Notes: generated from the sequence alone by a model not told the origin. 64,000 nt of DNA from Gordonia rhizosphera NBRC 16068 (GCF_000298195.1 NZ_BAHC01000154.1:1-64000), one strand, 5' to 3'; counted from the first letter of the stretch, positions 9,037-18,190 are shown. Made by a program: numbers and translations.

Positions 9037-9228
9037 ATGATGATTCTGGTTCGGCTCATCGACCTGTTCGTCGAATACGTGAAGCTACTGATCGGCACCA
9101 AGGGCTCGGTGCCGGCCCGCGTGCTGGCCTGGTTGGTACTGCTGGCGGCGGTGGTCGCCGTGATCGCAGTGGTGGCCTGGGGTGTGGCGACGATCCCGAC
9201 GCTGGTCGACACCCTCAACGGCACCTGA
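9037..9228 (+). CDS. Small single-pass membrane protein, unknown function
   Basis: 63 residues beginning MMILVRLIDLFVEYVKLLIG, with a strong hydrophobic segment at about residues 30-50 (VLAWLVLLAAVVAVIAVVAW). A GAGGAG ribosome-binding site at the end of the preceding gene stands the right distance from the ATG, which supports translation. It ends 12 nt from the convergent DtxR-family gene. Function unknown; probably works with the neighbouring small membrane protein. Confidence 0.6.
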   Translation: MMILVRLIDLFVEYVKLLIGTKGSVPARVLAWLVLLAAVVAVIAVVAWGVATIPTLVDTLNGT

Positions 9229-9240
9229 GGGCCGCCGGCG

Positions 9241-9978
9241 TCAGGCGGGGACCAGGAAGATGGCGCGCGCCGCGATGTCACCGAGATCGATGCGGTGGTT
9301 GCCGTCGACAGAGATCGAGATCGTGCCCGCGAATGGCCGCTTCTCGACGACGGTCAGTCGGCAGTCGAGGGCCACGCCCACCTCGGCGAAGTACCGCAAC
9401 ATCTCCGGATCGTCGTCGGAAATCCTTGCCACGGTGCCGGATTCGTCGACGTCGAGATCGGATAGCAGCGTCACGTCGGGGCTCGGGACAGATCCGTCGA
9501 TGGACGGGATCGGGTCGCCGTGCGGATCCCGGCTGGGGTGACCCAGCTTGGCGTCCAGGCGTGACATCAGACGGTCGGAGACGGCGTGTTCGAGGACCTC
9601 GGCCTCGTCGTGGACCTCGTCCCAGCCGTAACCGAGTTCGCGGACCAAGAACGTCTCGAGCAGCCGATGCCGGCGGACCATGAGAACCGCGGCGCTGCGG
9701 CCCTCGTCGGTGAGGGTGACCGCGCCGTAGCGCTCGTGCGCGACCAGCCCCTGGTCGGCGAGTTTGCGGATGGCCTCCGACGCCGTCGACGCCGACACCC
9801 CGAGCCGCTCGGCCAGCATCTTGGTGGTGACCTTGACGTCGGCCCATTCCTGCACGGTCCAGATCACTTTGAGGTAGTCCTGGGTGACCGTGGACAGTTC
9901 CGTCACCGGTCGGTCGGCGGGGGGCTCTGACTTACCGACCCCGGACCTGCCGGTTCCGGCCGCGCGGGACTGAGGCAT
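9241..9978 (-). CDS. DtxR/IdeR-family metal-dependent repressor (SirR/MntR type)
   Basis: A 245-residue metalloregulator matching mycobacterial SirR (Rv2788) in order and sequence. The winged helix-turn-helix covers roughly residues 30-85, with TKMLAERLGVSASTASEAIR. The dimerisation and metal domain contains RRHRLLETFL and DEVHDEAEVLEHAVS, and a C-terminal FeoA-like SH3 domain follows. The family represses manganese or iron uptake when metal is plentiful. A TAAGCT hexamer sits 6 nt upstream of the ATG on this strand, so the transcript is probably leaderless, which supports this start. Confidence 0.92.
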   Translation of the reverse strand: MPQSRAAGTGRSGVGKSEPPADRPVTELSTVTQDYLKVIWTVQEWADVKVTTKMLAERLGVSASTASEAIRKLADQGLVAHERYGAVTLTDEGRSAAVLMVRRHRLLETFLVRELGYGWDEVHDEAEVLEHAVSDRLMSRLDAKLGHPSRDPHGDPIPSIDGSVPSPDVTLLSDLDVDESGTVARISDDDPEMLRYFAEVGVALDCRLTVVEKRPFAGTISISVDGNHRIDLGDIAARAIFLVPA

Positions 9979-9984
9979 GCATCG

Positions 9985-9990
9985 AGCTTA
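9985..9990 (-). promoter_or_regulatory. -10 box (TAAGCT) of the DtxR-family gene, leaderless
   Basis: On the minus strand TAAGCT is followed by a 6-nt spacer and the ATG at 9978. This spacing places the transcription start at the A of the start codon. Confidence 0.6.
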
Positions 9991-10161
9991 GCGGCACATC
10001 CCTGCGGCGGCCCGGCCACTGGCACGGCGATCCCGGCACCGGAGGTGTGCTCGCCTCGATCTGTTCGGGTGGTCGTCACGAGCCGTTCGTCTCGCGACGA
10101 CCATCGCGACACGCGGGCCCCCGCAACGGTGGTGGCGGTGGTTTGGCGACGGGCCGCGCCG

Positions 10162-10167
10162 TAGGCT
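10162..10167 (+). promoter_or_regulatory. -10 box (TAGGCT) of ribF, leaderless
   Basis: TAGGCT is followed by 7 nt and GTG 10175. The transcription start would fall on or next to that GTG, which decides the ribF start in favour of 10175 over GTG 10169. Confidence 0.6.
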
Positions 10168-10174
10168 GGTGCGC

Positions 10175-11161
10175 GTGTTGCGTTGGCGAGGTCTCGAGGA
10201 CATCCCCGCGGACTGGGGTAGGTGTGTGGTCACGATCGGCGTTTTCGACGGCGTGCACCGCGGGCACGCCCAGCTGATCCACGCCGCCACCCGGGCGGCC
10301 AAACGTCATGGGATACCGGCCGTGCTGATGACCTTCGACCCGCATCCTGCGGAGGTCGTCCGTCCGGGCACCCATCCGCCGCAACTGACCACGCTGACCC
10401 GCCGAGCCGAACTCGCCGAGGAACTCGGCATCGACGTCTTCTGTGTCATGCCGTTCACGCCGGAGCTGGCGTCACGCTCACCGAAGGATTTCGCGCACGA
10501 CATCCTGGTGGAGACGCTGCACGCGGCCGACGTCGTCGTCGGGGACAACTTCACCTTCGGGAAGAAGGCGGCCGGAAACGTCGCGAAGCTCGCCGAGCTG
10601 GGGAAGATGTTCGGCTTCGAGGTGCAGGCGATCTCGTTGTTCGGGGAGCACGCGGTGACGTTCTCGTCGACCTACATCCGTTCCTGTGTCGGCGCCGGGG
10701 ACGTCGAACTCGCCGCCGAGGCGCTCGGGCGTTCGCACCGCGTGGAGGGTGTCGTGGTCCGGGGCGACGGCCGAGGCCGCGAGCTCGGGTTCCCCACCGC
10801 GAATGTCGCGCCGCCGATGTACGCGGCGATCCCGGCCGACGGTGTCTACGCCGCGTGGTTCACCGTGCTCGGCGCGGGTCCGGTGGTCGGGCAGGTCGTG
10901 CCGGGGGAGCGCTACCAGGCGGCGGTGTCGGTCGGGACCAATCCGACCTTCTCGGGTCGTACTCGCACCGTCGAGGCGTTCGTCCTCGATACCAGCGCCG
11001 ATCTCTACGGCCAGCACGTCGCCGTCGACTTCGTCGGCCGCATCCGCGGGATGGTCAGCTATCCGGACATCAACGACCTCATCACCGCCATCGGCGACGA
11101 CGTGGAGAAGACCCGCGGGATCCTCGCCGCGGACCCGAACGCCGCCGCGACCGACCGCTGA
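10175..11161 (+). CDS. ribF: Bifunctional riboflavin kinase / FAD synthetase
   Basis: RibF phosphorylates riboflavin to FMN and adenylates FMN to FAD. The N-terminal adenylyltransferase domain shows TIGVFDGVHRGH near residue 20 and the SSTYIR motif near residue 165. The C-terminal kinase domain has GRELGFPTANV near residue 205 and a flavin-binding segment beyond it. The product is 328 residues from GTG 10175, the start indicated by a leaderless promoter; a GTG six bases earlier is the alternative. ribF precedes rpsO in many actinobacteria. Confidence 0.95.
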   Translation: MLRWRGLEDIPADWGRCVVTIGVFDGVHRGHAQLIHAATRAAKRHGIPAVLMTFDPHPAEVVRPGTHPPQLTTLTRRAELAEELGIDVFCVMPFTPELASRSPKDFAHDILVETLHAADVVVGDNFTFGKKAAGNVAKLAELGKMFGFEVQAISLFGEHAVTFSSTYIRSCVGAGDVELAAEALGRSHRVEGVVVRGDGRGRELGFPTANVAPPMYAAIPADGVYAAWFTVLGAGPVVGQVVPGERYQAAVSVGTNPTFSGRTRTVEAFVLDTSADLYGQHVAVDFVGRIRGMVSYPDINDLITAIGDDVEKTRGILAADPNAAATDR

Positions 11162-11169
11162 CCGGACAC

Positions 11170-11322
11170 GCACGTTCGCGTCCCTCCGCGCCGAGCGTGC
11201 GCGTCCTGGCGTCGAACGTGCGCGTCCTGGCGTCGAACGTGCACGCCTTGGCGTCGAGCGTGCGCATCTGTGCACGCTCGACGGGGATCTGTGCACGCTC
11301 GACGGGGATCTGTGCACGCTCG
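11170..11322 (+). repeat. Palindromic array of 21-bp repeats between ribF and rpsO
   Basis: The 9-mer CGARCGTGC occurs directly at 11192, 11213, 11234 and 11255, and as its complement GCACGYTCG at 11170, 11272, 11293 and 11314. The spacing within each block is exactly 21 bp. The direct block (4 units) abuts the inverted block (3 units), so the RNA or single-stranded DNA can fold into a long stem centred near 11267. It is not coding in any convincing frame and is not a CRISPR array. Confidence 0.9.
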
Positions 11323-11378
11323 ACGGGGAGGGGCACTGCCGCCGAGTCGCCGATTTGGGCTGGTCGGGGCGGTGCTGG

Positions 11379-11384
11379 TAAATT
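11379..11384 (+). promoter_or_regulatory. Probable rpsO promoter (-10 TAAATT)
   Basis: TAAATT at 11379 has a TTGGGC -35-like hexamer 18 nt upstream (11355-11360). The predicted start near 11391 leaves a leader of about 100 nt, long enough for S15 autoregulation, which is known in other bacteria but not demonstrated by this sequence. The rest of the 11162-11494 gap is the repeat array. Confidence 0.45.
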
Positions 11385-11494
11385 GGTCGATCGGCGTTGC
11401 TGCGGTCCGCGGTGGCGCGCCGCCTTCCGACATCCGGGTGGATGCCGACGGAGGGTCAAAGAGAACGCGGGACTGAGAATCCAGGAGTATCTCC

Positions 11495-11764
11495 ATGGCA
11501 CTGACTGCTGCCGAGAAGAAGACCATCCTCACCGAGTACGGGTTGCACGAGACCGACACCGGTTCGCCCGAGGCCCAGGTCGCGCTGCTCACCAAGCGCA
11601 TCACTGACCTCACCGAGCACCTCAAGCAGCACAAGCATGATCACCACAGCCGTCGTGGTCTGCTGCTGCTCGTCGGACGACGTCGTCGTCTGCTCAAGTA
11701 CGTCGCCAAGGTCGACATCGAGCGCTACCGCTCGCTGATCGAGCGCCTCGGCCTGCGTCGCTGA
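11495..11764 (+). CDS. rpsO: 30S ribosomal protein S15
   Basis: S15 binds the central domain of 16S rRNA early in 30S assembly and takes part in a bridge to the 50S subunit. All 89 residues match the family: [15 protein letters not shown] at the N-terminus, the [12 protein letters not shown] motif, [19 protein letters not shown], and the ending ERLGLRR. The ATG follows an AGGAG ribosome-binding site. The rpsO-pnp order is conserved in most bacteria. Confidence 0.98.
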   Translation: MALTAAEKKTILTEYGLHETDTGSPEAQVALLTKRITDLTEHLKQHKHDHHSRRGLLLLVGRRRRLLKYVAKVDIERYRSLIERLGLRR

Positions 11765-11790
11765 GACTCGAACACCTTCATCGTCATTTC

Positions 11791-11818
11791 GGCCGCCTCC
11801 GCCATCGCGGGGGCGGCC
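11791..11818 (+). terminator. Hairpin after rpsO
   Basis: GGCCGCC pairs with GGCGGCC around a 14-nt loop, 26 nt after the rpsO stop. There is no T-tract, so it may be a terminator of the type common in high-GC genomes or a processing site between rpsO and pnp. Confidence 0.5.
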
Positions 11819-11850
11819 GAGACGTTTCCTGGACGGTCGGCCCACGATGA

Positions 11851-11856
11851 TAGGCT
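11851..11856 (+). promoter_or_regulatory. Probable pnp promoter (-10 TAGGCT) with long leader
   Basis: TAGGCT at 11851 would start transcription near 11863, giving a leader of about 290 nt before pnp. The 392-nt gap 11765-12156 holds this promoter, the rpsO hairpin and no convincing coding frame. In enterobacteria the pnp leader is the target of PNPase autoregulation; whether this one is used that way is unknown. Confidence 0.45.
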
Positions 11857-12156
11857 GACCAGTGATCGTTGCCGTGAAAGTCCTGCTGGACGTGAGAACG
11901 ACAGATCGGTCCTCGGTAGTGGCCGCCGGAACCCCGTTCCGGCCGCTTCGATCGAAGGCCGTCTGCGCAAGAACGACGGCGCGCACTCGATTCGCGCCGC
12001 GCACGACCGGCAGTGCTCTCTCGCCACGCTCCGAGCCGACCTCGGCGGTAGGTGCCGACGTGTGCACACGTCACGCTGCCGGACGGGACCGTCGGCCCGT
12101 ACCACCACCGCGATCGCCGCAGGCGGCGGTCGACATGAAGGGACCACCTGAACCAC

Positions 12157-14430
12157 ATGACCGATGTGACCACCCCGGAGCAGGATTTCGACTCCGACTA
12201 TGACGACGCGATCACCGAAGCCACCGCCGTCATCGACAACGGCAGCTTCGGTACCCGCACCATCCGCTTCGAGACCGGGCGTCTGGCCCTGCAGGCCGCC
12301 GGATCGGTGACCGCCTACCTCGACGACGAGACCATGCTGCTGTCCACCACCGCGGCATCGAAGCAGCCGAAGGAGCACTTCGACTTCTTCCCGCTGACCG
12401 TCGACGTCGAGGAGCGCATGTACGCCGCGGGTCGTATCCCCGGCTCGTTCTTCCGTCGCGAGGGCCGCCCGTCCACCGACGCCATCCTCACCTGCCGGCT
12501 CATCGACCGTCCGCTGCGCCCGTCCTTCGTCGACGGCCTGCGCAACGAGATCCAGGTCGTCGTGACCGTGCTGTCGCTCGATCCGAAGGACCTCTACGAC
12601 GTCGTCGCGATCAATGCGGCGTCGGCCTCCACCCAGCTCGCCGGCCTGCCGTTCTCCGGCCCGGTCGGCGGCGTGCGTGTCGCGCTGATCCCGACCGAGG
12701 AGAACAAGGCCGGTCAGTGGGTCGCGTTCCCGACCGTCGAGCAGCTCGAGGGTGCCGTGTTCGACATGGTCGTCGCCGGCCGGATTGTCTCCGGTGAGGG
12801 AGACACCGCGGACGTCGCGATCATGATGGTCGAGGCGGAGGCCACCGAGAACGTCATCGACATCATCGCCGGCGGCGCCCAGGCACCGACCGAGGCGATC
12901 GTCGCCGAGGGCCTCGAGGCCGCCAAGCCGTTCATCGCCCGCCTGTGCGAAGCGCAGAAGGTGCTGGCCGCCGCGGCGGCCAAGGAGACCGGCGAGTTCC
13001 CGCTGTTCCCGCCGTATGAGTCCGATGTCTACGACGCCGTCGCGGGTGCCGCGACCGATCGTCTGGCGCAGATCCTGACGATCGCCGGCAAGCAGGAGCG
13101 CGACGACAAGACCGACGAGCTCAAGGCCGACATCCTCGGACAGCTCGGCGAGCAGTTCGAGGGTCGCGAGAAGGAGATCGGCGCCGCCTACCGCTCGCTG
13201 ACCAAGAAGCTGGTCCGCCAGCGCATCCTCACCGACCACTTCCGCATCGACGGTCGCGGGATCACCGACATCCGGTCGCTCTCAGCCGAGGTCGCGGTCA
13301 TCCCGCGTGCACACGGCAGCTCGCTGTTCGAGCGTGGCGAGACCCAGATCATGGGCGTCACCACCCTCGACATGGTGAAGATGGCGCAGCAGATCGACTC
13401 GCTCGGACCCGAGACGTCCAAGCGCTACATGCACCACTACAACTTCCCGCCGTATTCGACGGGTGAGACCGGCCGTGTCGGTTCGCCGAAGCGTCGCGAG
13501 ATCGGGCACGGCGCGCTGGCCGAACGTGCTCTCGTGCCGGTGATCCCGAGCGTCGACGAGTTCCCGTATGCGATCCGTCAGGTCTCGGAGGCGTTGGGCT
13601 CCAACGGTTCCACCTCGATGGGTTCGGTGTGTGCCTCGACGATGTCGCTGCTCAACGCCGGTGTGCCGCTCAAGGCGCCGGTCGCCGGCATTGCAATGGG
13701 TCTGGTGTCCGACGAGGTCGACGGGCAGACCCGCTACGTCGCGCTGACCGACATCCTCGGCGCCGAGGATGCGTTCGGCGACATGGACTTCAAGGTTGCG
13801 GGCACCAAGGACTTCGTCACCGCCCTGCAGCTCGACACCAAGCTCGACGGCATCCCGAGCCACGTGCTCGCCGGTGCGCTGAGCCAGGCGAAGGATGCGC
13901 GGCTGACCATCCTCGACGTGATGGCCGAGGCCATCGACGAGCCCGACGAGATGAGCCCGTACGCCCCGCGCATCACCACCATCAAGATCCCGGTGGACAA
14001 GATCGGTGAGCTGATCGGGCCCAAGGGCAAGACGATCAACGGCATCACCGAGGAGACCGGCGCCAACATCTCCATCGAGGACGACGGCACCGTGTTCATC
14101 GGTGCCGCCGACGGCGAGTCGGCTCAGGCCGCGATCGACAAGGTCAACGCGATCGCCAACCCGCAGCTGCCCAAGGTGGGCGAGCGGTTCCTCGGCACGG
14201 TCGTCAAGACCACCGCGTTCGGTGCGTTCGTGTCGCTGCTGCCGGGCCGCGATGGTCTGGTGCACATCTCGAAGCTCGGCAAGGGCAAGCGCGTCAACAA
14301 GGTCGAGGACGTGGTGAACGTCGGGTCCAAGTTGCGCGTGGAGATCGCCGACATCGACGAGCGCGGCAAGATCAGCCTGGTGCCGGTCGACGAGGAGTCT
14401 GAGAAGGCTCCCGAGACCGTGGACGCCTAG
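12157..14430 (+). CDS. pnp: Polyribonucleotide nucleotidyltransferase (PNPase / GpsI)
   Basis: PNPase degrades RNA 3' to 5' phosphorolytically and can synthesise tails. The 757-residue product has two RNase PH domains separated by a helical linker (about residues 30-250 and 340-580). The second core carries [26 protein letters not shown] domain follows ([19 protein letters not shown]) and then an S1 domain ([21 protein letters not shown]). The ATG at 12157 lies after GAAGGGACC. Downstream is a strong terminator, so pnp ends its transcript. The product is near the length of mycobacterial GpsI. Confidence 0.97.
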   Translation: MTDVTTPEQDFDSDYDDAITEATAVIDNGSFGTRTIRFETGRLALQAAGSVTAYLDDETMLLSTTAASKQPKEHFDFFPLTVDVEERMYAAGRIPGSFFRREGRPSTDAILTCRLIDRPLRPSFVDGLRNEIQVVVTVLSLDPKDLYDVVAINAASASTQLAGLPFSGPVGGVRVALIPTEENKAGQWVAFPTVEQLEGAVFDMVVAGRIVSGEGDTADVAIMMVEAEATENVIDIIAGGAQAPTEAIVAEGLEAAKPFIARLCEAQKVLAAAAAKETGEFPLFPPYESDVYDAVAGAATDRLAQILTIAGKQERDDKTDELKADILGQLGEQFEGREKEIGAAYRSLTKKLVRQRILTDHFRIDGRGITDIRSLSAEVAVIPRAHGSSLFERGETQIMGVTTLDMVKMAQQIDSLGPETSKRYMHHYNFPPYSTGETGRVGSPKRREIGHGALAERALVPVIPSVDEFPYAIRQVSEALGSNGSTSMGSVCASTMSLLNAGVPLKAPVAGIAMGLVSDEVDGQTRYVALTDILGAEDAFGDMDFKVAGTKDFVTALQLDTKLDGIPSHVLAGALSQAKDARLTILDVMAEAIDEPDEMSPYAPRITTIKIPVDKIGELIGPKGKTINGITEETGANISIEDDGTVFIGAADGESAQAAIDKVNAIANPQLPKVGERFLGTVVKTTAFGAFVSLLPGRDGLVHISKLGKGKRVNKVEDVVNVGSKLRVEIADIDERGKISLVPVDEESEKAPETVDA

Positions 14431-14443
14431 GCGACGGGTACGC

Positions 14444-14503
14444 CGAACCGCCCTCCGTGTGACCCGCCGGCATTGCGCCGGCCGAGTCTACGGAGGGCGG
14501 TTC
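14444..14503 (+). terminator. Strong terminator hairpin after pnp
   Basis: A 14-bp perfect stem joins 14444-14457 with 14490-14503. A second inverted repeat, GCCGGC/GCCGGC, sits inside the loop. There is no long T-run, only TTCTCGTC. It begins 14 nt after the pnp stop. Confidence 0.75.
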
Positions 14504-14552
14504 TCGTCATGTGATCGGGAAGTGTCGTGTGACCGGGAAGGTTTCGACTAAC

Positions 14553-16040
14553 GTGAGCGACCACGGGCGCCGCCCGCACGGCGACAAACTGACCGTTCCG
14601 CTTCGCCGTGAGCCGACCGGGTCCGGTAACTCCACCGTCGATGATCTGATCGCGACCGAACCGGTCCTCGGGTCGCCGACGATGACGGTTCGTGAGGCCG
14701 CCGCGCTGATCACCGGCCGCGGCCAGAACTACGTGTTGATCCCGTTGGGGCAGGGCCGCTTCGGCCTTGCGACCGACGCCGACTTCCGGGCCCGGGTCAT
14801 CGCGGAGGGACGCACCCTCGACACCCCCGTCGGTGATCTCGTCACCGCGGAGTGCCCGACGGTTCCCCGGGGGACCGCCGCGGTCGACGCGCTCACCGAA
14901 CTGCTCGACCACGATCTGGCCGTGCTGCCGGTCGTCGACCCTGCCGGTGATGTCGTGGGTGTGGTGTCCGCGGCGGACTTCGTCGCCGCGCCGTCGGGGC
15001 CCGGAATCGCGTTGCGGGGACAGGTGTCGCGGGCGACGTCGGTCGAGGCGCTCATCTCACGCGCCCGCCGGGTGCCCTACCTGATGGCGGATCTGCTGCG
15101 CCGTAACGAGTCCGTACACGAGATCACCGCGATCGCCTCGCTGATCCACGACGCGGTGGTGCGGCGTGCACTCGAACTCGTGTTGGCCGGGCACCCCGAC
15201 CTCGATCCCGGCGCCGTGACGTGGCTGTCGTTGGGCAGCAACGCGCGTCGCGAGCCGGTGCTCACCTCCGACGTCGACTCGGCGGTCTCCTTCGATGATT
15301 CGGTGACCGACGATCGGATCATCGCCTACCGCGCGGCGTTCGCGGAGATCGACGAGATCCTGCGTGGCGCGGGCATGACGGTCGACACCAACGGGGCCAT
15401 TGCGTCGATGCCGCTGTTCGCGCGCACCCATGCGCAGTGGCGGTCGGCCGCGCGGCAGTGGCTGGACGCGCCGCTGGAGAACAAGGGCATGATCTTCACG
15501 TCGCTGCTGCTCGACGCCCGCCCGATCTGGGGTGATCAGGGCCTGTCGGCGGTGGCAGAGGTGTTCGCCGATCTGCGGGCGCATCCCGGCACACTGGCAC
15601 TGCTGCTGCACGAGTCCCTGGCGGAGAAGGCGCGACTGCGGTCGATCCGTGACGTCCTGACCGGCCGGGCCGGCACCTTCGACATCAAACACCACGCGCT
15701 GACCCCGTTGGTCAACATCGCCCGATGGGCGGCGCTCAGCGTGGAGTCGACCGAGCTCGACACCCGGTCCCGGCTGCGGGCCGCCGCCGGTTCCCCGATG
15801 CTGCCCGACGATCACGCGAGAACCCTGATCGAGGTGTTCGATGTGCTGCAACGCATTCGGCTCACCTATCAGGTCGCCCAGTTCGACCGAGGCGAACCGG
15901 TCAGCGACGAGTTGGATATGAAACGGCTGTCGCCGCTGGACCGCAGCCTTGTCGCACAGGCGGTTCGCGAGGTCGCGGGCGCGCAGCGCCGGATGGGCAA
16001 CCTGAGCCACTACTTGCCGATCACCGAACAGACGAGATGA
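14553..16040 (+). CDS. CBS-domain / putative nucleotidyltransferase signalling protein (DUF294 type)
   Basis: About 495 residues. A CBS-domain pair occupies roughly residues 30-150 (SPTMTVREAAALITGRG and VGDLVTAECPTVPRGTAAVDAL). A GlnD-like nucleotidyltransferase domain follows, with LGSNARREPVLTSDVDSAV at about residue 230, and then a DUF294 C-terminal substrate-binding domain. Proteins of this build are thought to sense adenine nucleotides and modify a partner, but the target is unknown. The start is uncertain: GTG 14553 is chosen as closest to the domains, with GTG 14529 and 14511 also in frame. It stands alone between the pnp terminator and the NRDE gene. Confidence 0.82.
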   Translation: MSDHGRRPHGDKLTVPLRREPTGSGNSTVDDLIATEPVLGSPTMTVREAAALITGRGQNYVLIPLGQGRFGLATDADFRARVIAEGRTLDTPVGDLVTAECPTVPRGTAAVDALTELLDHDLAVLPVVDPAGDVVGVVSAADFVAAPSGPGIALRGQVSRATSVEALISRARRVPYLMADLLRRNESVHEITAIASLIHDAVVRRALELVLAGHPDLDPGAVTWLSLGSNARREPVLTSDVDSAVSFDDSVTDDRIIAYRAAFAEIDEILRGAGMTVDTNGAIASMPLFARTHAQWRSAARQWLDAPLENKGMIFTSLLLDARPIWGDQGLSAVAEVFADLRAHPGTLALLLHESLAEKARLRSIRDVLTGRAGTFDIKHHALTPLVNIARWAALSVESTELDTRSRLRAAAGSPMLPDDHARTLIEVFDVLQRIRLTYQVAQFDRGEPVSDELDMKRLSPLDRSLVAQAVREVAGAQRRMGNLSHYLPITEQTR

Positions 16041-16051
16041 GCTGAACGGAT

Positions 16052-16822
16052 ATGTGCCTGATCTTGTTCGCGTGGGACACCCATCCGGAGCTGCGGGTCG
16101 TCGTCGCGGCAAACCGCGACGAGTTCCATCGTCGCAGGACGCTGGCTCTGTCGCGCTGGCCCGACCTACCCATCATCGCCGGCCGCGACCGGCTCGCCGG
16201 CGGTACGTGGATGGGGGTGCGCGCGGAGCGGCCGTCGCGGGTCGCGATGGTGACCAACGTCCGCGACGGACTGCGCGCCGAGGTTGCCGGACCACATTCG
16301 CGCGGGGAGCTGCCGGTGCAGTTCCTCACCGGCACCGACGATCCCGAGTCCTTCGCGCGGCGGGTCGTCGAACGGGCCGAGGACTATCAGCCCGTGAACC
16401 TGCTCGTCGGCGACGACGACGAGCTGTGGTGGGCGACCAACTGGCCGCAGCCGGTGGCGCGGCGCGTCCCGCCGGGCGTGCACGGACTGTCCAACGGTGC
16501 GCTCGACAGTGACTGGCCCAAGGTGACCGACGGTGCGTCAGCACTCACCGAACTCGTCGCCGCGGATCGTCGGGACGCCTCGGTCGAACCGTACCTGGAC
16601 CTGCTGCGCGACGAGACCCGCCCCGATGCCGCATTGCTGCCCGACACCGGCGTCCCCGAGGAGCGGGAGAGCGACCTGTCACCGATCTTCGTGAACATGC
16701 CCGGCTACGGCACCCGGGCATCGACGGTGCTGCGGGTGGGATACGACGGGCACGGCGAGATCACCGAGCGTCGTTTCGGGTGGCGGGGCCGGCAGCGCGG
16801 AACCACGACGATCCGATTCTGA
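16052..16822 (+). CDS. NRDE-family protein (TANGO2-like)
   Basis: 256 residues starting MCLILFAWDTHPELRVVVAA with the defining NRDE motif (AANRDEFHRR) near residue 20, then AGRDRLAGGTWMGV. The invariant Cys2 suggests an Ntn-hydrolase-like fold, but the bacterial function is not established; eukaryotic TANGO2 has been linked to Golgi organisation and haem handling. It begins 11 nt after the CBS protein stop and is probably co-transcribed with it. An inverted repeat pair separates it from the convergent ald gene. Confidence 0.88.
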   Translation: MCLILFAWDTHPELRVVVAANRDEFHRRRTLALSRWPDLPIIAGRDRLAGGTWMGVRAERPSRVAMVTNVRDGLRAEVAGPHSRGELPVQFLTGTDDPESFARRVVERAEDYQPVNLLVGDDDELWWATNWPQPVARRVPPGVHGLSNGALDSDWPKVTDGASALTELVAADRRDASVEPYLDLLRDETRPDAALLPDTGVPEERESDLSPIFVNMPGYGTRASTVLRVGYDGHGEITERRFGWRGRQRGTTTIRF

Positions 16823-16849
16823 GCGGGTCGAGTAGTCGCCGCTTCCCAA

Positions 16850-16952
16850 GGTGGTCGAGTGTCGCGAGCCGTTAGGCGAGCGATGTATCGAGACCGCCTG
16901 CGGCTAGGGTGGTCTCGATACGCCGGCTCGCAGGCTCGCGCGCTACTCGACC
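16850..16952 (+). repeat. REP-like inverted repeat pair between NRDE gene and ald
   Basis: A unit at 16850-16898 (GGTGGTCGAGT... to ...GAGACCGCC) is followed by its near complement at 16908-16952 (GGTGGTCTCGATA... to ...CTACTCGACC). Both contain GTCGAGT and TATCGAGACC in opposite orientation. The pair can form a long imperfect hairpin between two convergent genes. Similar palindromes ending in GGTCTCGATA are, from memory, dispersed in Gordonia-type genomes. It may serve as a bidirectional terminator or be a small non-autonomous mobile repeat. Confidence 0.8.
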
Positions 16953-16957
16953 GGCGG

Positions 16958-18058
16958 TTAGAACGCCGCCACCGGGATATCCAGTGCCGCACCGACTTCC
17001 GGGCAGTAGAGTGCGCCGTCGTGGGTGGACAGCCCGGCCGCCAACGACGCGTCGTCGCGGCACGCCCGTTCCCAGCCCTGGTCGGCGAGCCGCAGCACAT
17101 AGGGGAGTGTCGCACCGGTGAGCGCGAGCGTCGAGGTCCGTGCGACGGTCCCCGGCATGTTCGCCACGCAGTAGAACACCGTGTCGTGCACCCGGAACGT
17201 CGGGTGGTCGTGGGTGGTGGGGTGCGAGTCCTCGAAGCATCCACCCTGATCGATCGAGATGTCGACGAGCACGGCGCCCGGCTGCATCTGCGCGACAAGG
17301 CTGTTCGACACCAGAACCGGAGCCTTCGCGCCGGGCACGAGGACCGCCCCGATGACGAGGTCGGCCTCGCGAATGGCTTCGGCGAGGGCGAGTTTGGTGC
17401 TGTAGCGGGTGTGAACACGACCGGCGAACCGGGCGTCGATCGCGCGGAGCTTGGCGATGTCGAGATCGAAGACGGTGACCTGCGCCCCCATACCGACGGC
17501 GATGGTGGCCGCGTTGACGCCGCTGACACCGGCGCCGATGACGACGACGTCGGCGGGTTCGGTGCCCGGGACACCACCCATCAGGACGCCGCGGCCGCCC
17601 TCCGAGCGCATGAGGTGATACGCGCCGACCTGCGGAGCCAGGCGCCCGGCGACCTCACTCATCGGGGCCAGTAGCGGCAGCGACCCGTCGGCCGCGCGGA
17701 CCGTCTCGTAGGCGATCGACGTCGTCTTCGATGCGAGCAGCGCCTCGGTGCACGGCCGGCTGGCGGCCAGGTGCAGGTAGGTGAACAGGGTCTGCCCTTC
17801 GCGCAGCAGTGGGTACTCCGACTCGATGGGCTCCTTCACCTTGAGCAGCAGATCGGCCTGCTCCCACACCTCCTCGGCGGTGGAAAGGATCTGCGCACCG
17901 GCCTCCTTGTAGTCGTTGTCGTGCATGGCCGAGCCCTCGCCGGCACCGGCCTGGATGACGACGTCGTGGCCGCGGTGATGCAGCTCGGCGACACCGGCCG
18001 GGGTGATGGCGACGCGGTACTCGTTGTTCTTGACCTCGGTGGGGATACCGATACGCAT
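16958..18058 (-). CDS. ald: Alanine dehydrogenase
   Basis: Ald catalyses the NAD-dependent interconversion of L-alanine with pyruvate and ammonia, used in alanine catabolism and redox balance under low oxygen. The 366-residue product starts [20 protein letters not shown]. It contains DLLLKVKEP (catalytic lysine region), YLHLAAS (catalytic histidine), and the Rossmann motif [21 protein letters not shown] 18058 is chosen because the family begins there and GAGGAGCACC precedes it; a longer frame to 18139 adds unrelated residues. An Lrp/AsnC regulator is divergent, as in mycobacteria (AldR). Confidence 0.96.
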   Translation of the reverse strand: MRIGIPTEVKNNEYRVAITPAGVAELHHRGHDVVIQAGAGEGSAMHDNDYKEAGAQILSTAEEVWEQADLLLKVKEPIESEYPLLREGQTLFTYLHLAASRPCTEALLASKTTSIAYETVRAADGSLPLLAPMSEVAGRLAPQVGAYHLMRSEGGRGVLMGGVPGTEPADVVVIGAGVSGVNAATIAVGMGAQVTVFDLDIAKLRAIDARFAGRVHTRYSTKLALAEAIREADLVIGAVLVPGAKAPVLVSNSLVAQMQPGAVLVDISIDQGGCFEDSHPTTHDHPTFRVHDTVFYCVANMPGTVARTSTLALTGATLPYVLRLADQGWERACRDDASLAAGLSTHDGALYCPEVGAALDIPVAAF

Positions 18059-18155
18059 GACGGGTGCTCCTCGATGTGGGACTGGGCGTTCGCGACGCTG
18101 CGTGTGCCATCCAGCCTGAAGGAACATCGACACAACCACAATATTGATGGAGAAG

Positions 18156-18190
18156 ATTCTCTAGAATGGCAATCTGAATGCAGAATATTC
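18156..18190. promoter_or_regulatory. AT-rich palindromic sites between ald and the Lrp gene
   Basis: The divergent gap is unusually AT-rich. ATTCTCTAGAAT (18156-18167) has ATTCT/AGAAT arms, and GAATATTC (18183-18190) is a perfect palindrome. A third AT-rich patch, CAATATTG, lies at about 18139-18146. Together they look like binding boxes for the Lrp/AldR-type regulator encoded next door. The spacing of roughly one to three helical turns fits an octameric Lrp wrap. Confidence 0.5.

Noticed and set aside
10120-10200. An FMN riboswitch or tRNA before ribF
   Set aside because: The promoter is immediately at the start codon, leaving no leader, and no tRNA cloverleaf can be drawn.
11170-11322. 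The 21-bp repeats as a CRISPR array
   Set aside because: Units are contiguous with no unique spacers of normal length, the array reverses orientation, and no cas genes are near.
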